Positions 62,521 to 64,000 of a stretch of 64,000 nucleotides of DNA are shown here, piece by piece. This stretch comes from Congeria kusceri. Lineage: Eukaryota; Mollusca; Bivalvia; Myida; Dreissenidae. Under the pieces are notes generated by a model. It searched no databases and was not told the origin of the DNA. It saw only the letters and a list, made by a program, of their open reading frames with translations. The stretch lies in assembly GCA_027627225.1 (NCBI GenBank), contig CM051025.1, positions 51,582,181 through 51,646,180 of the forward strand, in the 5' to 3' direction. Both the position numbers and the translations under genes were made by a program. Positions within the stretch are counted from its first letter, which is position 1; the number at the start of each line of letters is the position of its first letter.

Positions 62521-63259
62521 GTAATCGAGGATATTTAATGTCATGAATTGGTAATTTAAATGACAAAGTCAATCACTGGTTGACATTTAATATGATTTCC
62601 TTTTCAGATACTATAAAATATACAATTAAGTTAACAGTTATAGTAATTTGGACAATGTTTTCGGATGCACGAGCGAAAATTCGATTAGTTTCAAACGGCC
62701 ACGAAATTATGGTAACACACGAAATTATGGTAATTATGCATATATGGAGTGTCTATTGAATAAGAAGCCATATTATTAAGTTTAAAGGTGGAAAAGCGAA
62801 TTTCATTCAAACAAATGTTTCCTTTCTAGCAAAAATGCACTCATAATTCACATGATTTTAGTTTCTTTTGTCGCCAACAGTCTCTCTACGCTGTCCGCAA
62901 TTGCAGAATTTTCTTGTGTACCAGTGTCAGTTTTATTGTAAAGGGCCATAACTGAGATTTAATTTTCGGTTACATGCCACCAATAAGTCATCGATACCAC
63001 GCGCATTTCTCGTTGTTTCATGTAAAACATCGCTATAAATGCTAAATGACGCACGCGCTTTCAGCATTATTTTCGTTGATATAATAATTTTGGAAAAGCA
63101 AGCATGCTTGTACACATATGGTGTGTAAATTTAAGCTACAACAGTTTCAACGAAATGTACATTCATATTTATGATTTTATTTTCGATTTCTATATTATAT
63201 ACAAAGTGAGATAATTAACGAACTTTCTCACACTGTTTTCTGATCTATGCATAATTTTA

Positions 63260-64000
63260 TTCGGCGTAGCTGTCTAAGATCACTTTTGACCTAGATTTCT
63301 TGCGATAATTATGCAGCGGGAAAATTGAATGCCAATAGAATTAGGAAAATTTTATAACTTTAGGGAATGAAAACTTCAAACAATGGTTTAACAAATACCA
63401 ATAAGTGTTGCATACCTTTGGGGATTAAAAATTTACATAATTGTTTACATAAGCGGTTAAAATGAAGTTATAAACATATTCTCGACATATACTATAGAAC
63501 TGAGGCTAATTATGAACGTATTTTCTCATTGTATGTCATAAACAGAATGCTATATTCATTCGCGTAACGAAATAAATATTTTGTTTAGCCTACATTTATA
63601 TAAGCGGTACGCTCTATAAATAGCAATTGTGTTATGTTCCCATTCATAAATATCATTCATAGAGCTGCTGTTCTATGTAGCCCCGTGATTCTAGCGAGTT
63701 CATCACATTCCAGAAACAGTAGTGTCATTCTAAAAATAGCGCGCGTAGCTAGCAGCCGTTGTATAGCTGTGTTAATATACTCGTACATGCATCAATAATA
63801 GTGTTCAGAGAATCATAAACCTAAAAATTTCAATAAATGGGGAATTTATGTTTATAAACTTACTGTTAATTTGAATTAAAATTGTGGTTACAATTTATTA
63901 ACGATTATTTATAATTGCATCTTTCTATCAACTTCTCCAGTAGATGTTATTTAATCTGTAAAAAGATGCTACATTTTCTATAGATAAAATGTTATGAAAG
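63260..64000 (+). repeat. 0.73-kb dispersed repeat, copy 2 (runs off the window)
   Basis: Matches 4381-5108 in the same orientation from GCGTAGCTGTCTAAGATCAC to the last base of the window. It therefore probably continues past 64000. Confidence 0.9.

Larger units (their letters stand above)
58492..63259. other. Upstream region or first intron of the mesh-like gene
   Basis: AT-rich. Contains the SINE at 59385-59633 and the inverted-repeat element at 61535-62520. CCCGGTAATAGG is repeated near 60710-60740, and several TTTCGTGGG/TTTCGCG motifs are scattered. I see no convincing first exon. Confidence 0.5.

Overview
The window is AT-rich, intron-rich animal nuclear DNA with a very high load of dispersed repeats. 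A mesh-type cell-junction gene with bilaterian domain order, GT-AG introns, SINEs with tRNA-like heads, many MITEs and satellite-cored repeats ending in CTCAGGTGAGCTAAAA all point to a bivalve mollusc. The GC-rich palindromic repeat present in seven copies resembles one I associate with dreissenid mussels, so zebra or quagga mussel is my best guess; this rests on memory and was not tested by a search.

Layout. 1-2453 (+): the decayed 3' part of a Ty3/gypsy-like LTR retrotransposon (RNase H, zinc finger, integrase, with two stops and one frameshift) and a probable LTR. 3391-19184 (+): a seven-exon gene whose exons join in one open frame of 731 codons. It encodes an unrecognised, largely disordered, Lys/Asn/Ser-rich protein with repeated RPxS motifs. 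Its introns are full of repeats, above all the 6.1-kb fifth intron. 19185-31867: no gene seen; it holds MITEs, a 4.3-kb satellite-cored element, a second satellite array and further tandem repeats. 31868-58491 (-): a twenty-exon gene for a protein mesh-like membrane protein (NIDO, Ig-like E-set, AMOP, von Willebrand D, sushi, transmembrane helix, short tail ending TSV). Every exon phase agrees. Only the first exon(s), with the start codon and any signal peptide, are missing. 58492-64000: no gene seen; a SINE, an inverted-repeat element and the second copy of a 0.73-kb repeat whose first copy lies at 4381.

The two genes end towards each other, with 12.7 kb of repeat-filled DNA between their stop codons. 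Nothing suggests that they share a pathway. The least explained structures are: repeat elements that keep the same terminal modules but carry different satellite cores; a five-unit tandem repeat that has copied a real 5' splice site of the mesh-like gene four times into the adjoining intron; interleaved inverted repeats at 58172-58279; and the 0.73-kb repeat pair 58.9 kb apart.
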